64,000 nucleotides of DNA from Rhodovulum sp. MB263 (GTDB lineage Bacteria; Pseudomonadota; Alphaproteobacteria; Rhodobacterales; Rhodobacteraceae), in assembly GCF_002073975.1 (NCBI RefSeq), contig NZ_CP020385.1, positions 1 to 64,000 of the forward strand, in the 5' to 3' direction. Position 1 is the first letter of the stretch. Each line of letters starts with the position of its first letter. This document shows, in pieces, positions 35,062 through 43,708 of the stretch. The position numbers and the translations under genes were made by a program. The notes under the pieces were generated by a model, which ran no database searches, was not told the DNA's origin, and saw only the letters and a program-made list of their open reading frames with translations.

Positions 35062-36270
35062 ATGGTGATGACGGTAGCGGCGCCCGGCGTCTATGTTTTC
35101 GAAGAGAAGCTGGGCCCGAGGACCATCGAGGCGGTCGGCACCAGCGTCGCGGCGCTGGTGGGGCGGGTGCCCTTGCGCGGGGTCGCGGCGGGAACCCCGG
35201 TCCCCGTCAACGGCTGGATGGAGTTCCGCCGCCGCTTCACCGACGAGGACAGCTCCAGCACCGATCTGAGCAATGCCGCCTTCGGCGCCTTCGCCAACGG
35301 GCTGCGGCGGCTTTGGGTGATGCCGACCGAGGCCGGCTCCGAGATCTCGGATGACGATCTGCGGCCGCTCGAGGGGATCGACGAGATCGCCATCGTGGCA
35401 GCGCCGGGCTATGCCACCAAGGCCAGCCATGACGCCCTGGCGACCCATGCGATGCGCTGCAGCGACCGCTTTGCCCTGTTCGATCTGCCCAAGGACGCGC
35501 CGGTCGAGGCGATGACCGAGGTCGGCGGCGCCACCCGGCGCGGGGGGGCCGCGACCGATGGCGGTGGCGACGGCCCCGCCCCTGCTCCGTCTTCGGCCCC
35601 GTCTTCGGCCACGGCCAAGGCGGTGCGCCCCTCCAGCATCGATTGCGGCGCCTGCTATGCGCCCTGGCTGCTGATGCAGGACCCGCTGAAGCCCGGCGAA
35701 CGGGTGCTGGCGCCGCCCTCGGGGCATGTGGCGGGGATCTATGCCCGGGTCGACGCCACCCGGGGCGTGCACAAGGCGCCCGCCAACGAGCTGGTGCTGG
35801 CCGCCATCGATGCCGAGCGCCGGATCACCCGCCAGCAGCAGGAGCTGCTGAACCCGCGCGGGGTCAACGCGATCCGGTTCATGGGCGGAGGGCTGAAGGT
35901 CTGGGGGGCGCGGACGCTGTCCGAGGATTCGCTCAACCGCTACGTGCCGGTGGTACGGCTGGTGCTGATGATCAGGGAATCGATCGAACAGGGCACGGGC
36001 TGGGTGGTGTTCGAGCCGAATTCCTATCCGCTCTGGGAGGCGATCAAGCTCGACGTGCGGGCCTTCATGACCCGGCTCTGGCGCTCCGGCGCGCTGGTCG
36101 GGCGGACCCCGGACGAGGCGTTCTTCGTGAAATGCGACGAAGAGACCAACCCGCCCGAGATACGCGATGCGGGCCGGGTCGAGACGCTGATCGGCTTCGC
36201 GCCGGTGCGACCGGCCGAATTCGTGATCTTCCGGCTGGCCCAGGTCACGGCCGGGGCCGAGCCCGCCTAG
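35062..36270 (+). CDS. Contractile sheath protein (phage tail sheath family)
   Basis: A 402-residue sheath subunit, the contracting outer layer. The N-terminal APGVYVFEEKLGPRTIEAVGTSVAALVG and the C-terminal core (GVNAIRFMGGGLKVWGARTL; GTGWVVFEPNSYPLWEAIK; DEAFFVKCDEETNPPEI; FAPVRPAEFVIFRLAQ) are canonical for Pvc2/Afp2 and phage sheaths. Between about 154 and 190 a Gly/Ala/Ser/Pro-rich linker sits where larger sheaths carry a surface domain. Only one sheath gene is present; Afp and PVC loci have three. The tube gene follows after 63 bp. Confidence 0.93.
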   Translation: MVMTVAAPGVYVFEEKLGPRTIEAVGTSVAALVGRVPLRGVAAGTPVPVNGWMEFRRRFTDEDSSSTDLSNAAFGAFANGLRRLWVMPTEAGSEISDDDLRPLEGIDEIAIVAAPGYATKASHDALATHAMRCSDRFALFDLPKDAPVEAMTEVGGATRRGGAATDGGGDGPAPAPSSAPSSATAKAVRPSSIDCGACYAPWLLMQDPLKPGERVLAPPSGHVAGIYARVDATRGVHKAPANELVLAAIDAERRITRQQQELLNPRGVNAIRFMGGGLKVWGARTLSEDSLNRYVPVVRLVLMIRESIEQGTGWVVFEPNSYPLWEAIKLDVRAFMTRLWRSGALVGRTPDEAFFVKCDEETNPPEIRDAGRVETLIGFAPVRPAEFVIFRLAQVTAGAEPA

Positions 36271-36333
36271 GGCCGGCATGAGGGCAGGGCGCGGCCGCAA
36301 GGCCGGGTCCGGGACAGGACGAGGAGGGGGACG

Positions 36334-36798
36334 ATGCCTGAAAACGCCACGGCCGCGCGGCCCGAGCCGCTGCGCAACTACCAGTTCTCGCTGCAGATCC
36401 AGAACCGCGAGATCGCGGCCTTCACCGCCTGCACCAATCTTGGGATGCGGATCGCACCGATCCGCTATCGCGAGGGCGGCGCCCATGAGGCGGTGCGCTG
36501 GCTGACCGGCGACACCGAATATGGCGAGGTCTGCCTGCGCTTCGGCGTCACCAATTCGACCGAACTCTGGGACTGGATCATGACCGCGGCCGCCGGCGCG
36601 GTCGAGCGGCGCAATGTGGCGATCATCCTCTATACGCCCCGGGGCGACGAGGCCTTGCGCTACAACCTGACCGCCGCCTGGCCCTGCGAATGGGCGGGCG
36701 CGCATCTGGACGCGCTCGATCAGGGCGTGGCCTATGAATACGTCAAACTGGTCTTCGAACAGATCGCGGCGGTGCCGCGCGCCGCGGCGGCGACCTGA
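36334..36798 (+). CDS. Contractile-system inner tube protein
   Basis: A 154-residue tube protein of the gp19/Hcp-like family (Pvc1/Afp1 type). The motifs RNYQFSLQIQNREIAAFTAC and VRWLTGDTEYGEVCLRFGV are typical, and it ends in ALDQGVAYEYVKLVFEQI. Hexameric rings of it stack inside the sheath. A single tube gene is present, whereas Afp has two. Ribosome site GGACGAGGAGGGG precedes the ATG. Confidence 0.92.
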   Translation: MPENATAARPEPLRNYQFSLQIQNREIAAFTACTNLGMRIAPIRYREGGAHEAVRWLTGDTEYGEVCLRFGVTNSTELWDWIMTAAAGAVERRNVAIILYTPRGDEALRYNLTAAWPCEWAGAHLDALDQGVAYEYVKLVFEQIAAVPRAAAAT

Positions 36799-36799
36799 G

Positions 36800-38107
36800 A
36801 TGACCGGGCGCCAGGGCTTGCTGGCCGGGACGGTTTCGGCGCTGGGGCGGATCCTGGGCCGGATCGCCCTCCTGCTGTCGAAGCGCGGCGGGGCGGCGGC
36901 CGCCTCCGGGGACGGGCCGGGGCCGGGGGACGGGCGGCCACCCGCCCATTGGCTGGCCGCGATCCGCGCCGCCGCGCCCGACAAGCTGGACGGCCCCCGG
37001 CTGATCGCCGATTTCGCGGGCGGCATCCCCAACCGGAGCGCCGGGCCGGAACGCGCATCGCCGCCCTCTGCGGCCCCTCCAGTAGGCGTAGAGAGGAGGG
37101 CAGCGGAAAGCGGGGCCATGCCAGTCTCTGCGCCGGTATCTGTGCCGGTATCTGTGCCAGTATCTGACCCCGGGTCTGCGGCCTCTGCCGCCTCCCCGCC
37201 TTCGGCGACGCCACTTGCGCCTGGCGCACGGGGCCCGCACCCGGCCTCTCCATCGGTGACCCGTTCTCCCGCCGCGCGGTCGCGCAGCCCGTATCCCCGG
37301 GTCTCGGTTCTGCCCCCGACCTCGCTGGCGGCTGCGGCGGTCCTGGCAGAGACGGAGCGGGCGGCGCGGGAGGGCGCTCCGGCGACGCCGCCGCGCCGGA
37401 ACCCGTCGGTGCATGTGCTGCCCTGGCCGGCCCCTGCCGTCCCCTCGATGCCGAGTGAGGACCCTGACGCAGGAGCGGCCCGGGAACGGGCAGGTCGCCA
37501 TCGGGCGCTTTTGGGTACAGACCAGAGCCGGGGCCGCGAGGAGGGACAAGGCGACAGAGACGGCGAGGGACACCAGCGGCCACAGGGCGGACAGGCTGGG
37601 TCTGAGAAAGGGCAAGGCGACTGGCCCGACGATTGGCAAGGACAGGGGCAGGCCGACCCGCATCCCGGGACCTCGATGCCTCCGGATCCTCCCTTGCCTC
37701 TGCCGGAGCACGCGGCCCCTGCTGCGGTCTCGCATGTCGTCCCCGCGCCTGTTCCGCCGGGCTTCCCACCGGGCCTCCCCCTGCAGCCGCGACGGTCGGG
37801 GCGCGCGGAGGCCTGCGCCGGGACGGTCCGCCTGCCGGTCCGGGCCCCGGGCGTCGATCCGACCCCCGCTTGCGTCCCCGCGCTCGCGGCGGACGGACCG
37901 CGCGCAACCCCGCCCGCAACCCCGACCGTTTTCGGGACGAGGGAGGCCGGGCCGGCAAGCATCGCCGATGCGGCCGGGCGGTTCCCGGCCCTGGATCCGG
38001 TGCGCGAGGCCGATCCGCTGCCGCCCTTCGAGCGGCGGCTGGACGGTCCCGAGTCGCGCCGGGCGCGGCTCATGCGCGAGCAGGGAGGTGAGCTATGGAC
38101 CGTGTGA
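36800..38107 (+). CDS. Proline-rich low-complexity protein of the contractile operon
   Basis: A 435-residue protein starting 1 bp after the tube stop and overlapping the LysM gene by 13 bp. The first 80 residues (RILGRIALLLSKRGG; WLAAIRAAAPDKLDGPRL) and the last 40 (DAAGRFPALDPVREADPLPP to the end) look ordered. The middle is rich in Pro, Ala, Gly and Ser and carries a PVSx repeat. I find no family. It takes the place where other systems encode small baseplate or tape-measure genes, but it lacks their helical pattern, so a tape measure is unlikely. Possible disordered adaptor, cargo or length-setting protein. Confidence 0.6.
   Translation: MTGRQGLLAGTVSALGRILGRIALLLSKRGGAAAASGDGPGPGDGRPPAHWLAAIRAAAPDKLDGPRLIADFAGGIPNRSAGPERASPPSAAPPVGVERRAAESGAMPVSAPVSVPVSVPVSDPGSAASAASPPSATPLAPGARGPHPASPSVTRSPAARSRSPYPRVSVLPPTSLAAAAVLAETERAAREGAPATPPRRNPSVHVLPWPAPAVPSMPSEDPDAGAARERAGRHRALLGTDQSRGREEGQGDRDGEGHQRPQGGQAGSEKGQGDWPDDWQGQGQADPHPGTSMPPDPPLPLPEHAAPAAVSHVVPAPVPPGFPPGLPLQPRRSGRAEACAGTVRLPVRAPGVDPTPACVPALAADGPRATPPATPTVFGTREAGPASIADAAGRFPALDPVREADPLPPFERRLDGPESRRARLMREQGGELWTV
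37121..37168 (+). repeat. Four 12-bp tandem repeats inside the Pro-rich gene
   Basis: Units at 37121-37132, 37133-37144, 37145-37156 and 37157-37168 share CC(A/G)GT(A/C)TCTG; the middle two are identical (CCGGTATCTGTG). They encode P-V-S-A/V/D units and could expand or contract without a frameshift. Confidence 0.85.
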
Positions 38108-38910
38108 TGCTGCTGGTCGACGAGACCGGGGACCAGATCTCGGCCCTCCTGAACCCCGCAAGCCTCAGCTTCCGGCGCCAGTCCGGGCTGCGTCCCCGGC
38201 GCCGGATCGGCGCGGCCGTGGTCGGCGGGACCGGCCGCGACGCGCCACTGGTCTTCGCGGGCGACGCGGTCACCGAACTCGAGCTGGAGCTGCTGTTCGA
38301 TGCCGATTTCGCGGCCCCTGCCGGTCCCGGCCCGTCCACCCCCGCCCCCCGCGACAGTCTTGACGTGCGGCGGCTGACCGCGCCGATCTGGCGGCTGTCC
38401 GAGGCGGCGGACGCGCGCGGCGAGGCGCTGGACGACCTGCCCCAGCTGTTCCTGATCTGGGGCCGTGCCACCAAGCTGCGCTGCCGCCTGATGGGGCTTT
38501 CGGAACGGCTGGAACGGTTCGACGCGGTGGGCATCCCGCGCCGGTCCTGGCTGGCGCTGAGGTTCCGGGTGTTCCAGGAGGCCGAGGAGGACCCGCGCGG
38601 CTATCTGCCTCTGCCCGCGCCGGTTCTGGCAAGCTTCCCGGACGAGGCGCCGGTGCCGGGGGCGCTGGCGGGGCCGCCCGACCCGGATCTGCCCGGGCTG
38701 ATGATGGACCGAAGCCCCGGCGTCACCGTGACCGGCGGCGCGCGGCTCGATGAGATCGCCGCGCGCTGGCTGGGCTCGCCCGCCGACTGGCGCTGGCTGG
38801 CCGTCCTCAACGACCTGACCGATCCGCTGCGGCTGGAGCCCGGCAGCGTGCTGAGCCTGCCGCCGCCCGGCGCCGCTCCGGGCGCCCCGACCACGGGGGC
38901 CGCGCCATGA
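38095..38910 (+). CDS. LysM-domain baseplate hub protein (Afp7/Pvc7 type)
   Basis: A 271-residue protein. The N-terminal part (LLVDETGDQISALLNPASLSFRRQSGL) matches the start of eCIS Afp7-like proteins. A C-terminal LysM-like domain at about 215-262 (VTVTGGARLDEIAARWLGSP; WRWLAVLNDL) parallels gp53/LysM subunits that join spike to tube and wedge. Overlaps the Pro-rich gene upstream by 13 bp and the spike gene downstream by 4 bp. Confidence 0.85.
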   Translation: MDRVMLLVDETGDQISALLNPASLSFRRQSGLRPRRRIGAAVVGGTGRDAPLVFAGDAVTELELELLFDADFAAPAGPGPSTPAPRDSLDVRRLTAPIWRLSEAADARGEALDDLPQLFLIWGRATKLRCRLMGLSERLERFDAVGIPRRSWLALRFRVFQEAEEDPRGYLPLPAPVLASFPDEAPVPGALAGPPDPDLPGLMMDRSPGVTVTGGARLDEIAARWLGSPADWRWLAVLNDLTDPLRLEPGSVLSLPPPGAAPGAPTTGAAP

Positions 38911-40388
38911 CCGAGATGCCCCGCCCCGGCCGCGATCTGGAACGCAAGCTGACGGTGCGGCTCGACGGCGTGCCGCTGGCGCCCGCGGCGGTCGATGCCC
39001 TGACCGGGATCGAGCTGCGCCAGACCGCCTCGGCGCCCGCGCTTTGCGAGCTGTCCCTCGAGGCGGGCGGCACTCTGCCGCTGGATCCGGGCGCACTGAC
39101 GGGACAGCGGCTCGAGATCGCGGCGGGGCCGGGGGCCGTGCTGTTCGAGGGCAGCATCGGCGCGGTTGCCACGGGCCGGGCGCGGCCGAACCGAAGGACA
39201 CTGCGGATCAGGGCGCATGACCCGCTGGTGGCGCTCTATCGTTCCGCGCTGCCCGCGCGGCACGAGGCCGACGGGCTGGATGCGCTGGCCCGCGCGATCC
39301 TCGGCCGCCACGGGCTGACGCTGCGGTGCGAAAGCGGGGCGCCCTGTCCGGCGGTGCTGTTGCAGCACGGCACCGACGATCTGCGGTTTCTGGCCCGGCA
39401 GGCGGCGAAGCTGGGCTTTCATCTGGCCGCCGAGGGCCGGGCCGTCGATCTGTTCGGCGCGGACGGGCTGGGTGCGCCCTTGCAGCTGTCCTTCGAAGGC
39501 GGCTTGCTCGAGGCCGAGATCGAGGAGAACGCGCTTGCGGGTTTTGCCGCCACCCGGCTGACGCTGTGGGATACGGGGCCGAACCGGCCGCTTGCGGGGG
39601 AAAGCCCGGGCGCTGTGCCGGGCCGGGCGGGCGAGGTCACGCTGGCGGCGGAGCTTTACGAGCCGCCCGTTACCGCGGACTGGCTGAGCGGCACGCGCGC
39701 GGCCCAGCATGGCTCGGCCGCGCGCCGGATCTCGGGCGTGGCCCTTGGCGATGCCGCGCTCAGGCCGGGGCGGCGGATCACGCTTGGGCTGGAGCCGGGT
39801 CGGACCGCCGGGGGCACCATCGCCGAGACCCTGCACCGGGTCGAACCGGGGCTGGGCTGGGTCACCGAATTCCGCACCGGGCTGCCCGCCTGGGTGCCCT
39901 CCGGGGGCATGCTGGCGGCGCCGGGCAGCGTGTCAGAGGTCTCGGGCGGGGACGATCCGCTGCTGCGGCTGAAACTGGACCTCTGCGACGGGCTGGAAAC
40001 CGACTGGCTGGCGGTGGCTTTGCCCGGCGCCGGGGCCGACAAGGGCATGATCGCGCTGCCCGAACCGGGCGACCGCGTGCTGGCGCTGGTCTTCGCCGAG
40101 AACCCTGCCCATGGTTTCGTGCTGGGCGGGCTATACGGCGAACAGCAGGTGCCGGGGCTGGGGCGCGGCCCGGACGGGGTGCGGCCCTATCTTCTGCGCA
40201 CGCCGCGCGGCCAGCAATTGCTGCTGAGCGACCGGGGCGCCCGGGTCGAGCTGCGCGCCAGCGGCGGCAGCCGTCTGACCGCCGGGCCGTCCCGGACCGA
40301 GCTGCATTCGGCGGGCGATCTGGTGATCGAGGCGCCGGGCCGGGCGATCACGATCCGGGCGGCAAGCATCGGTTTCGAAGAGGGGTAG
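38907..40388 (+). CDS. VgrG-like spike protein of the contractile system (Afp8/Pvc8 type)
   Basis: A 493-residue gp27-gp5-type spike. gp27-like domains cover about 1-330 (LKLKLD begins the OB-fold near 350), and the OB-fold includes ALPEPGDRVLALVFAENPAHGFVLGGLYG, typical of eCIS spikes. A short beta-helix ends the protein (LVIEAPGRAITIRAASIGFE). It differs clearly from the T6SS VgrG at 30788. The next gene encodes its PAAR-like tip. Confidence 0.9.
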   Translation: MTEMPRPGRDLERKLTVRLDGVPLAPAAVDALTGIELRQTASAPALCELSLEAGGTLPLDPGALTGQRLEIAAGPGAVLFEGSIGAVATGRARPNRRTLRIRAHDPLVALYRSALPARHEADGLDALARAILGRHGLTLRCESGAPCPAVLLQHGTDDLRFLARQAAKLGFHLAAEGRAVDLFGADGLGAPLQLSFEGGLLEAEIEENALAGFAATRLTLWDTGPNRPLAGESPGAVPGRAGEVTLAAELYEPPVTADWLSGTRAAQHGSAARRISGVALGDAALRPGRRITLGLEPGRTAGGTIAETLHRVEPGLGWVTEFRTGLPAWVPSGGMLAAPGSVSEVSGGDDPLLRLKLDLCDGLETDWLAVALPGAGADKGMIALPEPGDRVLALVFAENPAHGFVLGGLYGEQQVPGLGRGPDGVRPYLLRTPRGQQLLLSDRGARVELRASGGSRLTAGPSRTELHSAGDLVIEAPGRAITIRAASIGFEEG

Positions 40389-40389
40389 C

Positions 40390-40719
40390 ATGCGGGTCCT
40401 GGTCGAACCGGCAACAATCGTCTGTGCCCATGGCGGCACGATCCCGCAGCGGGCCTCGCAGGGTTTCGTGACGGTGATGGGCGCCCCCGTGCTGGTCGGG
40501 CCCGATCCGGTGCCGCGGCGGGTCGATCTCTGCCCGCTGCCGCCGCCCCAGAAGAAATGCCTGACCACGATCACCGTCACGGCGGGCTATTCGCGCTTCG
40601 TGACCGTCGGCGGGCGGCCGGTCTGCCTCGACACGCTGGCGGGGCTCACCGAGGGCTCGCCGGTCGGCACCTGGCGCGTGCTGGCGCCGGGACAGGCCCT
40701 GGTGGAGTGCAGCGCATGA
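40390..40719 (+). CDS. PAAR-like tip protein of the contractile system
   Basis: A 109-residue protein. VEPATIVCAHGGTI at the start, a central C-P-L/KKCLTTITVTAGYSRFVTVGGRPVCLDT and a final PGQALVECSA follow the pattern of eCIS PAAR-like proteins. Cys and His residues could hold the tip metal. It starts 1 bp after the spike stop and overlaps the gp25 gene by 4 bp. Confidence 0.75.
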   Translation: MRVLVEPATIVCAHGGTIPQRASQGFVTVMGAPVLVGPDPVPRRVDLCPLPPPQKKCLTTITVTAGYSRFVTVGGRPVCLDTLAGLTEGSPVGTWRVLAPGQALVECSA

Positions 40720-41180
40720 TCGCCCGGAGCGCCATGCTGCAGGGGATCGGGTTCGGCCTGGGGACCGGCGGGGGCGCATCGCGGGCCGCGGGGCCGGGGA
40801 TCGGCCATACCGGCGCGCTGCTGCTTGTGCCCGAGGCCGCCTGCATCCGCCAGGATCTGCTGCTGCTGCTCCTGACGGTGCCGGGCGAGCGGGTGATGCG
40901 CCCGGCCTTCGGCTGCCATCTCGACCGGCTGCTGTTCCAGCCCAATGACGCGACGCTGGCGGGGCTTGCGATCCATTACGTGCGCCAGGCCGTGGCCCGG
41001 TTCGAGCCGAGGATCGAGATCGTCGGCCTCGATGCCGGGCGCCCGGCCGGGGCAGGGCCGGATGCGGAAGCCGGGGCGGGCAACCTGCTCGAGATCGTGC
41101 TGAGCTACCGGATCCGCCGCAGCCGGACCGAGGACGGGCTGGTGTTGCGGGTCGATCTCGATGCGGGGGGCCCGCCATGA
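40716..41180 (+). CDS. gp25-like baseplate wedge protein
   Basis: A 154-residue wedge subunit of the gp25/Afp9 family. The family core is LLLLLTVPGERVMRPAFGCHLDRLLFQPND followed by FEPRIEI and a C-terminal strand LEIVLSYRIRRSRTED. gp25 starts sheath assembly by providing the sheath-like fold at the baseplate. It overlaps its neighbours by 4 bp each. Confidence 0.92.
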   Translation: MIARSAMLQGIGFGLGTGGGASRAAGPGIGHTGALLLVPEAACIRQDLLLLLLTVPGERVMRPAFGCHLDRLLFQPNDATLAGLAIHYVRQAVARFEPRIEIVGLDAGRPAGAGPDAEAGAGNLLEIVLSYRIRRSRTEDGLVLRVDLDAGGPP

Positions 41181-43708
41181 GCCTGCCGCTGCCGCAGCTG
41201 GACGACCGCGATTTCGCGGCCCTGGTCGAGGAGGCGCTGGCCCGTGCCCGGCAGAGCTGCCCGGACTGGACCGACATGTCGCCCGCCGATCCCGGCCGCG
41301 CCCTGATCGAGGCCTTCGCCCATCTGACCGATGTGATGATCTTCCGGCTGAACCGGCTGCCGCGCAAGCTTTACGTGGCCTTCCTGAACCTTCTGGGCGG
41401 CGAGCTGCGCCCGCCCTCGGCCGCGACCGCGATGCTGGAGTTCCGCCGCGAGGAAGGCGAGGCGGATCTGGCTCCGGCCGCCGTGACGATCCCCGCCGGC
41501 ACCCGGATCGGCGGCCGGGGCGAGGGCGCGCCGGTCTTCGTGACGCTGGAACAGGCGGTGCTGGCGGCCGATGCCCCAAGCGTCTCGGTGCGCGCGATCC
41601 ATGCCGCCTGGGTCGAGGGAGAGCTGCTCTCCGAGGGGGTCGAGGGTCCCGGCGCGGTGCTGGCGCTGGCGCAGGGTCCGGTGATCGCGCCTCTGCCCTA
41701 TGAGAGCGGCATCCTTCTGGGCGTCGAGGAAAGCGCGGGCGGGCGCCCGATGCGCCGCTTCGGCGGGCGGGATTTCGCGCTCTGGCCCGGGCTCGAGACG
41801 CCGTTCGAGCTGTTCTCGGACGGCCCGGGCTTTTACTGCGCGCGGGCTGCGGGGCGGATCTTCCTGCCGCGCGCGGCCCCGGGCAGCGCGGGCGTGCCCC
41901 CGCGCGATGCGCAGATCCGGGCCTGGTATCTGACCGGCGGCGGGGCGGCGGGCAATGTTGCGGCCGGAACGCTGAGCGACCTGCGCGACCCGCTCCCGGG
42001 GCTGACGGTGCGCAATCCCGAACGCGCGGCGGGCGGGCGCGACGCCGAGCCGCTGGAAGCGGCGCTGGAACGCATCCCGCGTGAGGTGTTTTCCGACCGC
42101 CGCGCGGTCACTGCCCGCGATTTCGAGGCCATCGCCACCGGCGAGGGCGGGGTGGCGCGGGCCCAGGCGCGGACCGGGGTGCAGCTCTGGGCCCATGCCG
42201 AACCGGGCACGGTCGAGCTGCTGCTGGTGCCCGAACCGGCGCCCGGCCAGTCCGATGCGGTGGGCCGCCGCGCCGGGATCGAGCCGTTGCAGACCGAAGA
42301 GCTGCGCGGCCGCATCGCCCGCCTCATCGCCGCGCGCAAGCCGCTGGGGGTGACGGTCAATGTCGCCTGGGCGCGGCTGAAACCGCTGTCGATCCGGGTC
42401 GATGTCGAGATCGAGCCCGACGCGCCCGAGGACGCGGTCCTGCGCCGGATCGAGGCGAGGCTCGACCGGCTGATCTCGCCCTTCCGCGACTGGCCGCCGG
42501 GCCGTCCGATCCGGCCCGCCGATGTCTATGGCACGGTGCTGGCCGAACCCGGGGTGCGCAGCGCCCGTTCGGTGGTCTTCGAGGTCGCCGAGGCGCCCGA
42601 TACGGATGTCCGCGACGCGGTGCCCGACCCGCATCAGCCGCGCACCTGGTTCGCGGCCGCGGGCGACGCCATCTTCCGGTCGCTGAATGACGGCGCCAGC
42701 TGGGAAAGCGTCGCCCGGCAGGAGGGCTGTCCGGCGGTCGCGATGCGCCCGCATCCGACGCGGCCGGGACTGGTCGCCGCGGTCTGGGCCGAGGGCGGGA
42801 ACCATACCGAGGACGGCGCGCGGCTGGCGGTCAGCTTCGATTGCGGCGAAACTTGGCAACGCGACGCGATCCGCTTCGACAGCTGGATCTACGACCTGGC
42901 CTGGCTGGGACGGGCGTCCGATCCGGTGCTGCTGATCGCCACCCGCTCGGGGCTTTACACTTGGCAGCTCCGCTCCGAGGCCCTGCAGCGGCGGCTTCCG
43001 GTCGCGGCCGGGGTGGATGCGGTGGGCGCCTATGCGGTCCTGGCCACCGAAACCGCGCTCGGCCGCCCGGTGGTGGTGCTGGCGACGCGGGAACAGCGGG
43101 GGGTGTGGATCTCCTACGATCCGCTGGAGCCGGGCAGCTTCGTCGCGACCGGGCTCGAGGGCAGCGACATCCGGGTGCTGGACGCGGCCGATCTGGCGGG
43201 CGGGCGTTATATCTGGGCGGGTGCGCGGGCCACCGGCGGCAGCGCGGGCGAGGGCGCCTTCCGGCTGACCCTGCCCGAGCGGCCGCAGGATCTGGACGCC
43301 TGGCAGCCCCTGCGCGCGCACTGGCGGGGGGGCTCGTGCCTCGGCTTCGCCTTTCTCGGCAGCCGCGCCTATGCCGGGTCCTTCGATGCCGGGGTGCTCG
43401 AGGCCGATCTGGCGGCCGATCCGCTGTCCTGGACCGCGCCCGAGGTCGATATTGGCCTGCCCTTCCGCAGCCGCGAAAACCTGTTCGAGCCGGTCGCGGC
43501 GCTGGCCGCGCGCGCCGCCGGTCCCGGCGGGCCCGAACTCATGATGGCGGCCGGTCCGCGCGGGCTTTATGCGCGGGGCGAAGGCGGCGGGCCCTTCGCC
43601 GCCACCTCGCCGACCCTGTTCGAGAACGAGGTCCGGCTGCCCGCGCCCTGGCTCTTCGCCTCGGAGCCCCATCGCATCAGGGTGATCGGATCCGATGACA
43701 CGCCATGA
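41177..43708 (+). CDS. gpJ-like baseplate wedge protein fused to an Asp-box beta-propeller
   Basis: An 843-residue two-part protein. Residues about 1-475 are a baseplate J/gp6-type wedge (Afp11/Pvc11): DMSPADPGRALIEAFAHLTDVMIFRLNRLP near 35-65, a middle beta part and the C-terminal VFSDRRAVTARDFEAIA and DRLISPFRDWPPGRPIRPADVYG. From about 477 the sequence becomes sialidase-like, with Asp boxes SLNDGASWES (about 501) and SFDCGETWQR (about 552), and a weaker SYDPLEPGSF (about 645), consistent with a BNR beta-propeller of several blades. It could bind a surface ligand or carry a hydrolase fold. Overlaps gp25 by 4 bp and gpI by 14 bp. Confidence 0.85.
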   Translation: MSLPLPQLDDRDFAALVEEALARARQSCPDWTDMSPADPGRALIEAFAHLTDVMIFRLNRLPRKLYVAFLNLLGGELRPPSAATAMLEFRREEGEADLAPAAVTIPAGTRIGGRGEGAPVFVTLEQAVLAADAPSVSVRAIHAAWVEGELLSEGVEGPGAVLALAQGPVIAPLPYESGILLGVEESAGGRPMRRFGGRDFALWPGLETPFELFSDGPGFYCARAAGRIFLPRAAPGSAGVPPRDAQIRAWYLTGGGAAGNVAAGTLSDLRDPLPGLTVRNPERAAGGRDAEPLEAALERIPREVFSDRRAVTARDFEAIATGEGGVARAQARTGVQLWAHAEPGTVELLLVPEPAPGQSDAVGRRAGIEPLQTEELRGRIARLIAARKPLGVTVNVAWARLKPLSIRVDVEIEPDAPEDAVLRRIEARLDRLISPFRDWPPGRPIRPADVYGTVLAEPGVRSARSVVFEVAEAPDTDVRDAVPDPHQPRTWFAAAGDAIFRSLNDGASWESVARQEGCPAVAMRPHPTRPGLVAAVWAEGGNHTEDGARLAVSFDCGETWQRDAIRFDSWIYDLAWLGRASDPVLLIATRSGLYTWQLRSEALQRRLPVAAGVDAVGAYAVLATETALGRPVVVLATREQRGVWISYDPLEPGSFVATGLEGSDIRVLDAADLAGGRYIWAGARATGGSAGEGAFRLTLPERPQDLDAWQPLRAHWRGGSCLGFAFLGSRAYAGSFDAGVLEADLAADPLSWTAPEVDIGLPFRSRENLFEPVAALAARAAGPGGPELMMAAGPRGLYARGEGGGPFAATSPTLFENEVRLPAPWLFASEPHRIRVIGSDDTP

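Noticed and set aside
36800-38107. Pro-rich gene considered as tape measure
   Set aside because: Tape measures are long and helical; this product is mostly disordered, so I did not assign that function.
34480-39201. 1573-codon minus-strand frame across the CIS operon
   Set aside because: Arg/Gly/Pro-rich low-complexity product spanning several well-supported plus-strand genes; an artefact of GC skew and codon bias.
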